From JAGXLP01 sp042218715 (GTDB lineage: Bacteria > Bipolaricaulota > Bipolaricaulia > M55B111): 14,818 nt of DNA. The stretch's first letter is position 1. Each line of letters begins with the position of its first letter. Where the stretch lies: contig JBDGQU010000004.1 of NCBI GenBank assembly GCA_042218715.1, positions 1 to 14,818 on the forward strand, given 5' to 3'. The notes below the pieces were generated by a model. It did not search any database. It had not been told where the DNA came from and was given only the letters and a program-made list of their open reading frames with translations. Below, piece after piece: positions 6,321 through 13,623 of this stretch. Made by a program: the position numbers and the translations under genes.

Positions 6321-7748
6321 TTACCGCCAGCTCTTTGGGTACAGTGCCACCAGGACAGGGGTTATCTCAAGCCTGCCCAGCCACATATTTAGGATCAGGA
6401 TGAGCTTGGAGACGGGGTGGAGGCCGGAAGAAGTTATCCCCACGGACATACCTACGGTACCTTCCGCGGACGCTACTTCGAAGAGAGAGTTTACCAAACT
6501 GGTACCTTCGAGCCAGATAATTCCCATCGTGGATACGACCATTATCACCAAATAGGAAAGGAAGAAAGCAAGGATGGATTCGGCTTCTATTTTATTTACG
6601 GTCAGACTGCCGAACTGCAGGGGTAATTTTGCTTCCTTTGGCAGGAGAGTCCGGAAAAATGCCACCCGGATAACTGCGAGGAGGATCAGTAGTCTAAATA
6701 TCTTAATACCACCGGCGGTCGAACCGGTACTTCCCCCTATAACCATGAAGAGCGTAGTTACGAATTTGTTTCCGTCGGAAAGTTTGGCGGTTGAGACCGT
6801 ATTGTAGCCCGTAGTCGTTATTGCCGTAGTCGTCTGAAATATACCCTCGACCAGGTTGTCCGGACTGAGGCCGAAGCTAATGGTAAAGATCAGTGAACCG
6901 ATTATTACCAGCAAAATGAGGATCTGAACCTGGTGGTCCTGAAAAAACTCTTTTATTTCTCCCTTTGCTGCAAGGTAATATAGAGGAAAAGATATTGCTC
7001 CCAGGATCATGAATACGGAGACCGTTAGTGATATCGGTGGACTGTTATAGAACCCTATACTTTCCGAGTAAAGTGAGAACCCGCCCGTGGGAATGGTGGT
7101 CAATATGTGGATAAAAGCGTCGTATAACCCCATCCCCGCCAGGTAAAAAGACCCGAACCCAAGGACAGTTAGGGACAGATAGACTTTTATAACTGCTTTA
7201 GCGGTGGAAATAACGCTTCCCAAAATGTTTTCTTCTCCAAACTCGGACGAGTAAAGCTTAAATGCCGTCTTACCCGGTCTCAATAGAATTGCCAGGGTCA
7301 GTACGATAATACCCATACCACCGAGCCACTGAGAATAAGCACGGAAGAAGTGAAGGGAAGCCGGCAGGGTAGTTTCGTTTACCATGGTCAATCCCGTCGT
7401 GGTAAAGCCGGACATTGCCTCGAATAGTCCGTCGAGGTAGGGTTTTACCGGGAGAAAGGGAATAGCACCTATGAGGCTGAATAGGAGGTATACCAGTGCG
7501 GTAACTATCAGGGCGTCGGTTAGCTTCATTTCTCTGCTTTCGATGATTCCCAATCTGGGGATGCCAAATCCCGTGACTATTGATCCCAAAGCGAGGGCTC
7601 CGAAAAACTTGGAATAGAGGTATTCCTGAAAGATTAATGAGACGAAAAACGGAACCAGTAACAGGATCCCCAGTAGTCCGAGTGCGCCAAATAGTTCGTA
7701 GACGACCGCGTGCCAGTCGGCAGGGCGGATATGTTCACTGATTTTCAT
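6321..7748 (-). CDS. trkH: TrkH/KtrB-family potassium transporter subunit
   Basis: The membrane channel of a Trk/Ktr K+ uptake system. At 475 residues it is hydrophobic throughout, as expected for a four-fold repeat (M1-P-M2) protein. The four selectivity-filter glycines can be assigned to FTTTGLT (115-121), IPTGGFS (219-225), ITTTGYN (310-316) and EGTVGMS (429-435). The hallmark GGSTGSTAGGIK lies at 338-349, and the C-terminus carries the family's LGRLEI. The ATG overlaps the end of the TrkA-like gene by 14 bp and has no clear Shine-Dalgarno, so translational coupling is likely. Together with the upstream nucleotide-binding subunit it forms a complete uptake system. Confidence 0.94.
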   Translation of the reverse strand: MKISEHIRPADWHAVVYELFGALGLLGILLLVPFFVSLIFQEYLYSKFFGALALGSIVTGFGIPRLGIIESREMKLTDALIVTALVYLLFSLIGAIPFLPVKPYLDGLFEAMSGFTTTGLTMVNETTLPASLHFFRAYSQWLGGMGIIVLTLAILLRPGKTAFKLYSSEFGEENILGSVISTAKAVIKVYLSLTVLGFGSFYLAGMGLYDAFIHILTTIPTGGFSLYSESIGFYNSPPISLTVSVFMILGAISFPLYYLAAKGEIKEFFQDHQVQILILLVIIGSLIFTISFGLSPDNLVEGIFQTTTAITTTGYNTVSTAKLSDGNKFVTTLFMVIGGSTGSTAGGIKIFRLLILLAVIRVAFFRTLLPKEAKLPLQFGSLTVNKIEAESILAFFLSYLVIMVVSTMGIIWLEGTSLVNSLFEVASAEGTVGMSVGITSSGLHPVSKLILILNMWLGRLEITPVLVALYPKSWR

Positions 7749-8427
7749 TGACTACGTCGGGTCGCTGGGTAGTTTGGAGCTCCCCGAACAAATCCTTTAT
7801 TTTATTCTCCTTCTCTTTGTTTTCAGTAATTATGATCAGTATATCGTTTTCGTTTAGTTTCGTGTTCCCCCGGGGAATAATTGCCACACCTTCTCGAAAC
7901 ACCGAGGTGATTAACGTCCCTTCCGGTAGATCGATGTCTTTTATCCGTTGATCCGCCAGGTTTCCTGGAGATATCTCAACCAACCTGGCCCCTCCCTGAA
8001 CGAGTAAAGAGAAGTCCAAAATGTCGTATCCGTGTAAGAGGCTGGTTATTTCTGTCGCTGCGGATATTTTTGGGGAGATGACGTGATCGACTCCTAGCTC
8101 TCGTGCCGTCGTTCTAAGACTCGTTTTACTGAGTTTGGAGACGACCCTTGGCACGTTAAACTTCTTACCCAAAACTGCAATGACCATGTTAAGCGCGTCC
8201 GAATTCGTGGTTGCAATAAGTGCGTCGGCCTGTCTTGCTCCCGCGCTTTCCAACAGTTCCGGCTCGGTACCGTCTCCGTGAAGGACCAATGCGTCGTACT
8301 CTCCCGAAAGTAACTCGCATTTTTCCTCGTCCTGATCTATTAGGACAAGTTCAAACCCCTCCTGGGAGGTCAGGTCCTCGGCGAGCTGTGTGCCAATATC
8401 ACCAAGTCCGGCAATTATTACTCTCAT
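7735..8427 (-). CDS. trkA: TrkA/KtrA-family potassium channel regulatory subunit
   Basis: The cytosolic gating subunit of the Trk/Ktr K+ transporter. It is 230 residues: one RCK_N Rossmann domain followed by one RCK_C domain, like KtrA and unlike the double-length enteric TrkA. The nucleotide-binding loop GLGDIG is at 7-12. The acidic residue ending strand 2 is D31 in VLIDQD, and HGDGT at 50-54 is typical. The RCK_C part runs from about 140 to 205 (RLVEISPGNLADQRIKDIDLP and onward). The ATG at 8427 follows a strong AGGAGG-type Shine-Dalgarno. The gene overlaps trkH downstream and follows the racemase by 49 nt. The charged C-terminal tail (206-230) is not part of the fold I recognise. Confidence 0.93.
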   Translation of the reverse strand: MRVIIAGLGDIGTQLAEDLTSQEGFELVLIDQDEEKCELLSGEYDALVLHGDGTEPELLESAGARQADALIATTNSDALNMVIAVLGKKFNVPRVVSKLSKTSLRTTARELGVDHVISPKISAATEITSLLHGYDILDFSLLVQGGARLVEISPGNLADQRIKDIDLPEGTLITSVFREGVAIIPRGNTKLNENDILIIITENKEKENKIKDLFGELQTTQRPDVVNENQ

Positions 8428-8476
8428 AATGCTCCCTCCTGATTGTTGTGGAAATAGTTAGGCGGGGATAGATGAT

Positions 8477-9169
8477 TTAGTCAGCTGCGATACTGTAAGC
8501 CTTGTTCACGTGAATTTTCTCGGTATCTAAGACTGGAAATCCCGTTTCCTCTTCTGAAAGGATCAATGGCAGTTCAGTGCATCCTAAGATAATTGCTTCT
8601 ACTCCTTTCTTCCGCCTCATCTCCCTGGTTATTTCCACCAGCCTTTTTCTGGTACTATCGACTATCTCACCATTCACCAGTTCGTTCATTATCCGTTCGT
8701 GGATGTATTCTTGTTCGTTTTCCTCCGGTGTTACAACTTTTATCCCCTTATTACTGAAGACCTCCGAATAGAAATCGCCTGACATCGTCACTTCGGTTCC
8801 CAGAAGCCCCACTTTGCTAAAACCGTTTTCGGATGCGGCCTCGGCCGTCGATTCTACAATACTTAAAAGCGGAATAGAAATCTGGTCGGTTAGACGCTGG
8901 TAGTACTTGTGAGGTGTATTGGACGCCATCATGGCAAAATCCGCGCCGGCTTTTTCCAGGGCCACCAGTTTATCCCGGAGCAGGGTTACAGCTTGCTCGT
9001 CTTTCCCCTCGGTTACCGGCCTGCAGAAGTCCTCGAAATTTAGACTGTAAATAATCAGTTCGGGATACTTCCCGGTTGGCTCCCTTTCCTTCGCCAGGTC
9101 GATAAAAAGTCGATAGTACTCGAGAGACGATTCCGGGCTAATGCCCCCAAGAATTCCTATCTTTTTCAC
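8477..9169 (-). CDS. Aspartate/glutamate racemase family protein
   Basis: A cytosolic PLP-independent amino-acid racemase of the Asp/Glu/hydantoin racemase fold. It opens with KKIGILGGISPESSLEYY, and the second catalytic Cys is C197 in ILGCTELPLIL. The first catalytic Cys is replaced: the motif normally written CNT(A)H reads ASNTPH, putting S83 in that place. E. coli YgeA, from memory, has Thr there and still racemises, so activity is possible but may be one-sided or on another substrate. The GTG at 9169 is chosen because AGGAGG (9175-9180) lies 5 nt upstream. A longer frame from ATG 9229 would overlap the preceding gene. The length is 230 residues. D-amino-acid supply or catabolism is plausible; the substrate is unknown. 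Confidence 0.88.
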   Translation of the reverse strand: MKKIGILGGISPESSLEYYRLFIDLAKEREPTGKYPELIIYSLNFEDFCRPVTEGKDEQAVTLLRDKLVALEKAGADFAMMASNTPHKYYQRLTDQISIPLLSIVESTAEAASENGFSKVGLLGTEVTMSGDFYSEVFSNKGIKVVTPEENEQEYIHERIMNELVNGEIVDSTRKRLVEITREMRRKKGVEAIILGCTELPLILSEEETGFPVLDTEKIHVNKAYSIAAD

Positions 9170-9189
9170 TGGAGCCTCCTTGATACAGG

Positions 9190-9867
9190 TTAAACTGCCG
9201 CTTCTCTTGGCGTATTGCGATAAGGACAATCCGCTTTTTTACAACCTTCACAAGAAAATAGATTCTGGGCCTGGTTTACCTCTTTGCCGAGACCTATAAC
9301 CAGCGAACTTGATTTTTTCGGAACCATGGTAAACGACGACGTTAGACTAACTCCGATATCGGACGGGTTTAAGTACTCGAAAATAAGTTTTTGATTTTTG
9401 ATCTTCCAGTGGCTGGAACCGGAACCGGGCGAGAACGCTCTGGTGTTATTCAACTGGTTGTTCCGGGAATAAGTGAGAACTTTTTCTCCGAGTTTATCGG
9501 CGGCTATATTCACGGCTGCGGAACCGACTGAGTCCAAAATATTGCTTAAAGCGTAGTCCCCTTCTTTCATTAACTCGTCTACCTCTTCCTCAAGATCTGG
9601 TCCTATGGTCGATATTCCGAAGGCGAGAAATTCCGCTTTCTGGAGCGGCTTCGGTAAATGGAATTCCTCAACTAATGCCTGGCTGTTTTCACCGATTGCG
9701 TAGGCCCCCTTAAGTTTCACTAGCTGTCTCCCCAGTTCGAGTCCCTCGTCAACGTATTTCCTTATCCCGCTTTCATCCCCAAAATTTAGATAGCGGGCGC
9801 CCCTGCCCTCGGTTAAGGATGAATTGGAGTCAAAAACTAGTTCTTCTGGTTTTACCATGTATTTCAT
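9190..9867 (-). CDS. Stand-alone MetH activation-domain-like protein with CX2CX4C tail
   Basis: A 225-residue protein resembling the C-terminal (AdoMet-binding, cobalamin-reactivating) domain of vitamin B12-dependent methionine synthase, but without the catalytic domains. The recognisable part is AFSPGSGSSHWKIKNQKLIF (144-163) followed by IGVSLTSSFTMVPKKSSS (171-188). These correspond to the family's R-x-SPGYG and igvxLT-x-S-x-MxPxKS motifs; the usual PGYG reads PGSG here. The C-terminus has C206, C209 and C214 in CEGCKKADCPYR, a CX2CX4C arrangement that could bind an Fe-S cluster or metal. It leads a minus-strand run and is followed by the racemase after 20 nt. It probably helps keep a corrinoid protein active, either for a MetH lacking its own activation domain or another corrinoid methyltransferase; this is inference. 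The ATG at 9867 is preceded by GGTGA. Confidence 0.8.
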   Translation of the reverse strand: MKYMVKPEELVFDSNSSLTEGRGARYLNFGDESGIRKYVDEGLELGRQLVKLKGAYAIGENSQALVEEFHLPKPLQKAEFLAFGISTIGPDLEEEVDELMKEGDYALSNILDSVGSAAVNIAADKLGEKVLTYSRNNQLNNTRAFSPGSGSSHWKIKNQKLIFEYLNPSDIGVSLTSSFTMVPKKSSSLVIGLGKEVNQAQNLFSCEGCKKADCPYRNTPREAAV

Positions 9868-9896
9868 AGTCTATTCACCAATGATTTTGTGACATA

Positions 9897-9925
9897 AAGA
9901 TAGGAGTTTCTGCCTCCATATGCAA
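9897..9925 (-). promoter_or_regulatory. Predicted promoter of the MetH-like/racemase/trk run
   Basis: On the minus strand TTGCAT (9925-9920) and TATCTT (9902-9897) are separated by exactly 17 nt, ending 29 nt before the ATG at 9867. The spacer contains a small GGAG...CTCC inverted repeat. The hexamers match the consensus moderately. Confidence 0.45.
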
Positions 9926-9956
9926 CGTTCTTACCCCGTACTGTAATAATGAAGCT

Positions 9957-10073
9957 GGTTGAAAGAAGTTCAGTTGAGCCCTCCCAAGGTAAGAACTGCC
10001 TGGGTTGAAGGAAACGCAGTTAGCTTGATTCCTGGAGGTTTTCCTATAGGTCCCTTTTGGTTGGGATTCTAGG
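9957..10073 (+). other. Repeat-bearing, possibly structured segment upstream of nikR
   Basis: No ORF is seen. An imperfect direct repeat, GGTTGAA..GAA...CAGTT.AGC, occurs at 9957-9979 and 10003-10024. Between the copies lies AACTGC (9994-9999). It can pair with GCAGTT (10016-10021) in the second copy or, as AACTG, with CAGTT (9971-9975) in the first, so the two hairpins exclude each other. A further stem pairs CCTA (10043-10046) with TAGG (10070-10073) around TCCC/GGGA. It matches no riboswitch class I recognise. TGTAATAAT at 9942-9950 could be an extended -10 that transcribes it. Confidence 0.35.
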
Positions 10074-10105
10074 TGTGGCCTTGAAAGGTGCAGGGGAGAT
10101 GGTTA

Positions 10106-10134
10106 TTCTAATGACGTCCAGTGTTACGTATAAG
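10106..10134 (+). promoter_or_regulatory. Predicted nikR operon promoter
   Basis: TTCTAA (10106-10111) and TATAAG (10129-10134) are spaced 17 nt apart and end 31 nt before the nikR GTG. The -35 is weak. The -10 lies inside the candidate NikR operator, which fits autorepression. Confidence 0.4.
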
Positions 10135-10147
10135 TTAATCGTGCTAC
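10121..10147 (+). promoter_or_regulatory. Candidate NikR operator GTGTTAC-N13-GTGCTAC
   Basis: GTGTTAC at 10121-10127 is exactly the left half-site I recall for non-enteric NikR proteins (GTGTTAC-N13/14-GTAACAC). After 13 nt comes GTGCTAC (10141-10147). It matches the expected inverted half-site only at GT...AC, but matches the left half as a direct repeat at 6 of 7 bases. The site spans the predicted -10 and ends just before the nikR Shine-Dalgarno. Confidence 0.5.
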
Positions 10148-10165
10148 GAACGGAGGGAGGTCCAA

Positions 10166-10582
10166 GTGGCAACCACGAAAAGGTTCGGCGTATCAATTGG
10201 AGGAGAACTGCTGGAGAAATTTGACGAGATGATCCGGGAAAGGGGTTACGAGAACCGGTCCGAAGCTATCAGGGACATGATAAGGGATAGACTTGTCGAA
10301 CGAGAATGGAAGGAAGACGACGAGGTGATGGGAGTTATATCTCTTCTCTACGACCATCGCAAGCGGAATCTTTCGGATAAGCTGACTCACCAGCAACACA
10401 ATTTTCACGATCTAATAATATCCACGAACCACCTGCACGTTGACGAGGATAATTGCCTGGAACTCATTGCAGTTAAAGGAAAGGGTAAAGAAGTAAAAAA
10501 AGTCGCGGACAAGCTGATCAGTACGAAGGGAGTGATCCACGGGAAGCTACTTGCTACCTCTACCGGGACGGACATAACCTAG
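10166..10582 (+). CDS. nikR: Nickel-responsive regulator NikR
   Basis: A ribbon-helix-helix repressor that binds DNA when loaded with Ni(II). The 138-residue length is normal. The N-terminal RHH domain is KRFGVSIGGELLEKFDEM, then the helix ENRSEAIRDMIRDRL (29-43). The C-terminal ACT-like domain carries all four square-planar nickel ligands, offset by 2 from E. coli NikR: H78, H89, H91 and C97, within THQQHNFHD and STNHLHVDEDNCLE. The GTG start at 10166 has a very strong GGAGGGAGG Shine-Dalgarno 5 nt upstream; the next codons are GCA ACC ACG. It is the first gene of the uptake operon and probably controls it and itself. All ligands are present, so nickel sensing is a well-supported prediction. 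Confidence 0.96.
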   Translation: MATTKRFGVSIGGELLEKFDEMIRERGYENRSEAIRDMIRDRLVEREWKEDDEVMGVISLLYDHRKRNLSDKLTHQQHNFHDLIISTNHLHVDEDNCLELIAVKGKGKEVKKVADKLISTKGVIHGKLLATSTGTDIT

Positions 10583-10596
10583 CAAGAGGATGAGTT

Positions 10597-11670
10597 ATGA
10601 GAGAAAGAATTGATTGGAAGATTTTCCTTGGATTGGGATTGATTTTGTTGGTTGCCGTGGAGACAGGTTATCCTTCTGGCACCGGGAATTCGATAGTAGT
10701 GGAGGATGGTCTGGGAAGAAAAGTTTCAGTACCGGGAGAAGTGGAGAGAGTCGTTGGGCTCGAAGCCGGAGCTTTACGTTTAATAACCTACATGGAAGCA
10801 ACTGATAGGGTGGTCGGGGTAGAGAACTTCGAGAAGCGGGACAAAAAGAGACCCTATAGGTTGGCCCACCCTGAACTGGCTGAATTGCAAAGTATTGGGC
10901 CAATTCACGGAGGGGATTCGGAATTGATAGTAGCTGCCCGGCCCGACGTAATATTCTGGACTTATACCACGAAGAAGAAAGCGAATGACTTGCAGGCAAA
11001 AACGGGAATTCCTGTTATCGGGTTAGATTATGGAGGTATAAAAGCTAAAACTAGAGATAATTTCTTCTCCAGTTTGCGACTACTGGGCGAAATTCTCGAT
11101 AAGGAAAAGAGGGCCGAGGAAGTTATCGATTTTGTGGAAGAAGAAATAAATGCTTTACGAGAAAAAAGTGAGGAGGCAGGAAGGTCCGGTATTTCTGCTT
11201 TTGTAGGGGGGATCGGTTACAAGGGGGTCCACGGAATAGTATCTACCGAACCTTCCTATCCTCCCTTCACTTTTTTGGGGATAAAAAACGTAGCGGGAAA
11301 TCTCGGGCTGGATCACGTCATGATAAGCGAAGAAAAGCTGATCCAGTGGAACCCCGATTACCTATTCGTGGACGAGGCTGGACTTTCCGTGGTAAAGAAG
11401 AACCTCAAAGAGCCACAATTTGAAGGACTTTCCGCGGTCAGGTCCGGCAGGGTATTTGGGTTGTTACCCTATAACTACTATACGACAAATTTTGGAACTG
11501 TTCTGGCTGACGCCTATTACGTCGGTAAACTAATCTACCCAGACGAATTTCGTGGAACGGATCCGGAAAAAGAGGCCGACAGGATCTACGAATTTTTAGT
11601 CGGAGAGTCTGTTTATTCCGAGATGGAAGGGTTATTTGGAGGGTTCGAGCGAATAGAGCTCAATAATTAG
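10597..11670 (+). CDS. FecB/BtuF-type ABC transporter substrate-binding protein
   Basis: An extracytoplasmic binding protein of the iron-siderophore/cobalamin (type III) family, 357 residues. A signal or anchor segment spans about 6-22 (DWKIFLGLGLILLVAVE). No lipobox Cys follows, so it is either cleaved by signal peptidase I or stays membrane-anchored. The mature part begins VVEDGLGRKVSVPGEVERVV, the usual opening. Later segments are SIGPIHGGDSELI and ARPDVIFWTYTTKK, then TGIPVIGLDYGG, all typical of this family. The ATG has AGAGGA at 10585-10590 and lies 14 nt after nikR. The NikR link suggests that the ligand is nickel or a nickel complex; cobalt, iron-chelate or corrinoid cannot be excluded. 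A 109-nt gap holding a TTTGAATTCAAA palindrome (11704-11715) separates it from the permease. Confidence 0.9.
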   Translation: MRERIDWKIFLGLGLILLVAVETGYPSGTGNSIVVEDGLGRKVSVPGEVERVVGLEAGALRLITYMEATDRVVGVENFEKRDKKRPYRLAHPELAELQSIGPIHGGDSELIVAARPDVIFWTYTTKKKANDLQAKTGIPVIGLDYGGIKAKTRDNFFSSLRLLGEILDKEKRAEEVIDFVEEEINALREKSEEAGRSGISAFVGGIGYKGVHGIVSTEPSYPPFTFLGIKNVAGNLGLDHVMISEEKLIQWNPDYLFVDEAGLSVVKKNLKEPQFEGLSAVRSGRVFGLLPYNYYTTNFGTVLADAYYVGKLIYPDEFRGTDPEKEADRIYEFLVGESVYSEMEGLFGGFERIELNN

Positions 11671-11779
11671 TCAATTTTTCACTCGGAATTACCTGGGTTA
11701 TGGTTTGAATTCAAAAAGTTGGTTCGCTTCCGAAGTCTTTTCCTACACGACCAGTAAAAGCTGTTAGGTGACCCGTTCG

Positions 11780-12850
11780 ATGAGCTCTACTGAAGTAGAA
11801 AAGATAAAGTCAAATTACAACCGCCGCTTCGTCAGAAAACTAAGTTTTCTCGTAGTAGTTGCCGGGTTGCTGGTTCTCCTTGCCGTCTTTTCTCTCGGTA
11901 TCGGGGCGGTGAATTTCTCGTTCATTGAGACCGCGAAGGCCCTGGTGGGAGGAAGTAGCCTGATGGCCCGAACGATAATCTGGAATATAAGAGCCCCCAG
12001 GGTCCTAACGGCGATCCTCGTAGGGTCCGGGTTGGCCGTGGCCGGGGCGGCCCTTCAGTCTTTGTTGAGGAACCCCCTGGCCTCGCCCTATACTCTGGGG
12101 ATATCCCACGCCTCAGCTTTTGGTGCTGCTTTCTCCGTAGTAGTGCTCGGTGCAGGCTCGACTGGTGGAGCGGAAACCGGGGTAATTTTGAACAATCCCT
12201 ACGTCACGGCTCTTTCCGCGTTCAGCTGGTCCCTGCTCGCCGTTGTGGTAATAGTTTTGCTGGGTAAGTACAAAAACGCTTCGCCCGTGACCCTTATATT
12301 AACGGGCATTGCCCTGGGGTCTCTGTTTACTGCCGGGTACACTGTGATGCAGTATTTTGCCGATCAAACGCAGCTTTCCTCGATCGTATTTTGGACGTTT
12401 GGAGATGTGGGGAGGACAAACTGGGTTCAGATTGCCGTGATTGCCGGAGCCGTGATTCCTATTAGCTCGTATTTTATCTACCGGGGCTGGAGTTTCAGGG
12501 CAATGAGTTCCGGGGACGAGACAGCAAAAAGCCTGGGAGTGAATCCTTCTAGATTAAGGCTCATCGGGACTTTACTTGCGGGGTTTGTTACGGCTCTGAT
12601 GGTTTCTTTCGTCGGGATAATAGGTTTTGTTGGTTTGGTAGTCCCTCATATAGTACGGCGATGTATCGGTGGCGAGGAAAGATACCTCGTTCCGGCTTCC
12701 TGGCTCGTCGGAGGTTTATTACTGCTCGGCTCGGATACGGCAGCCAGGACGATAGCCGCTCCTATGGTCCTCCCGGTGGGTATTTTGACGTCGTTTCTCG
12801 GGGTACCTCTGTTTATCTATCTCGTGATAAAGGGGAAAGGATATTGGTAA
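11780..12850 (+). CDS. FecCD/BtuC-type ABC transporter permease
   Basis: The inner-membrane channel subunit for the FecB-type binding protein, 356 residues with about ten hydrophobic segments. Family hallmarks are RAPRVLTAILVGSGLAVAGA (71-90), ALQSLLRNPLASPYTLGIS (91-109), and SFVGIIGFVGLVVPHIVRR near the C-terminus, the coupling-helix region that contacts the ATPase. The ATG at 11780 is chosen because AGGTGA (11766-11771) lies 8 nt upstream; an in-frame GTG at 11768 overlaps that site. There is one permease gene, so it probably acts as a homodimer. Its TAA stop overlaps the ATPase ATG by one base, indicating translational coupling. Confidence 0.93.
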   Translation: MSSTEVEKIKSNYNRRFVRKLSFLVVVAGLLVLLAVFSLGIGAVNFSFIETAKALVGGSSLMARTIIWNIRAPRVLTAILVGSGLAVAGAALQSLLRNPLASPYTLGISHASAFGAAFSVVVLGAGSTGGAETGVILNNPYVTALSAFSWSLLAVVVIVLLGKYKNASPVTLILTGIALGSLFTAGYTVMQYFADQTQLSSIVFWTFGDVGRTNWVQIAVIAGAVIPISSYFIYRGWSFRAMSSGDETAKSLGVNPSRLRLIGTLLAGFVTALMVSFVGIIGFVGLVVPHIVRRCIGGEERYLVPASWLVGGLLLLGSDTAARTIAAPMVLPVGILTSFLGVPLFIYLVIKGKGYW

Positions 12851-13623
12851 TGCTGAAAGTAGATCTGCTGGAATCAAGTTACGACGGAGATAGGGTGCTA
12901 AAGGGGCTGAGCTTTGATCTTGATTACGGAGAGTTATTGGGCGTTGTCGGCCCTAACGGGTCGGGAAAGACGACTTTGGTCAAGTGTCTGAACGGGTTGA
13001 TTGACTCGAGGTACGAAACTTTGCAATTTGAGGGGAGTGATCTGGCGGAATTTTCCCGGAAGGAGATAGCCAGGTCAATTGGTTACGTACCTCAGACCGA
13101 GAACCAGGCTTTTCCCTATACGGTATTTGACGCGGTATTAACCGGTAGATCTGCTCTAAGGCGCTGGAAACCGACCGAAAAAGATCTCACGGCGGTGTCG
13201 GAGACTTTATCCGAACTGGGGCTGGGAGATCTCGCCCTGAGGGACGTCAGAGAAATTAGCGGTGGTCAGCTACGCAAAGTCCTTATAGCTAGAGCTTTTA
13301 CCCGGGACCCCGGTTTGCTTTTACTTGATGAACCTCTTGCGAGCCTGGATTTGCGACATCAGCTTGAAGTGCTTAATACAGTTGGGGATTGGCTTACCGG
13401 GGAAAGAGCAGCGTTGGTCACTTTTCACGATCTTAATATGGCTGCAAAGTACTGTGACAGGTTACTCGTGTTGAAAGAGGGAGAAATATTTGCTCGGGGT
13501 GGACCGGAAGTGTTGAGTCCAGAGACCCTTGAGCCGGTTTACGGTGTCGAGGTTGAGATAAATCAGAAATCCTCAACTCGCTGGATAGAACCAAAGAGGC
13601 CTTTAACGGAAAACAAAAGGTGA
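12850..13623 (+). CDS. FecE/BtuD-type ABC transporter ATPase
   Basis: The cytosolic ATPase that powers the FecCD-type permease, 257 residues. All ABC motifs are present: Walker A GPNGSGKTT (34-42), Q-loop Q82 in YVPQ, signature ISGGQ (136-140, Ile for the usual Leu), Walker B LLLLDEP (156-162), D-loop SLD and switch His H193 in TFHDLN. The ATG at 12850 shares a base with the permease stop, and AAAGGA lies 8 nt upstream. The frame stays open upstream to 12661, but that part overlaps the conserved permease end and does not resemble an ABC domain. The TGA stop overlaps the next gene's GTG start. Confidence 0.95.
   Translation: MLKVDLLESSYDGDRVLKGLSFDLDYGELLGVVGPNGSGKTTLVKCLNGLIDSRYETLQFEGSDLAEFSRKEIARSIGYVPQTENQAFPYTVFDAVLTGRSALRRWKPTEKDLTAVSETLSELGLGDLALRDVREISGGQLRKVLIARAFTRDPGLLLLDEPLASLDLRHQLEVLNTVGDWLTGERAALVTFHDLNMAAKYCDRLLVLKEGEIFARGGPEVLSPETLEPVYGVEVEINQKSSTRWIEPKRPLTENKR

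Noticed and set aside
9170..9229. 20-residue N-terminal extension of the racemase
   Set aside because: It overlaps the preceding coding region, whereas GTG 9169 has AGGAGG at good spacing directly before the typical KKIGILGG opening.
9930..10105. Cobalamin riboswitch between the MetH-like gene and nikR
   Set aside because: The conserved B12-box and core elements are not visible on either strand.
12661..12849. 63-residue extension of the ABC ATPase
   Set aside because: It lies in another frame over the conserved end of the permease and has no ABC features.
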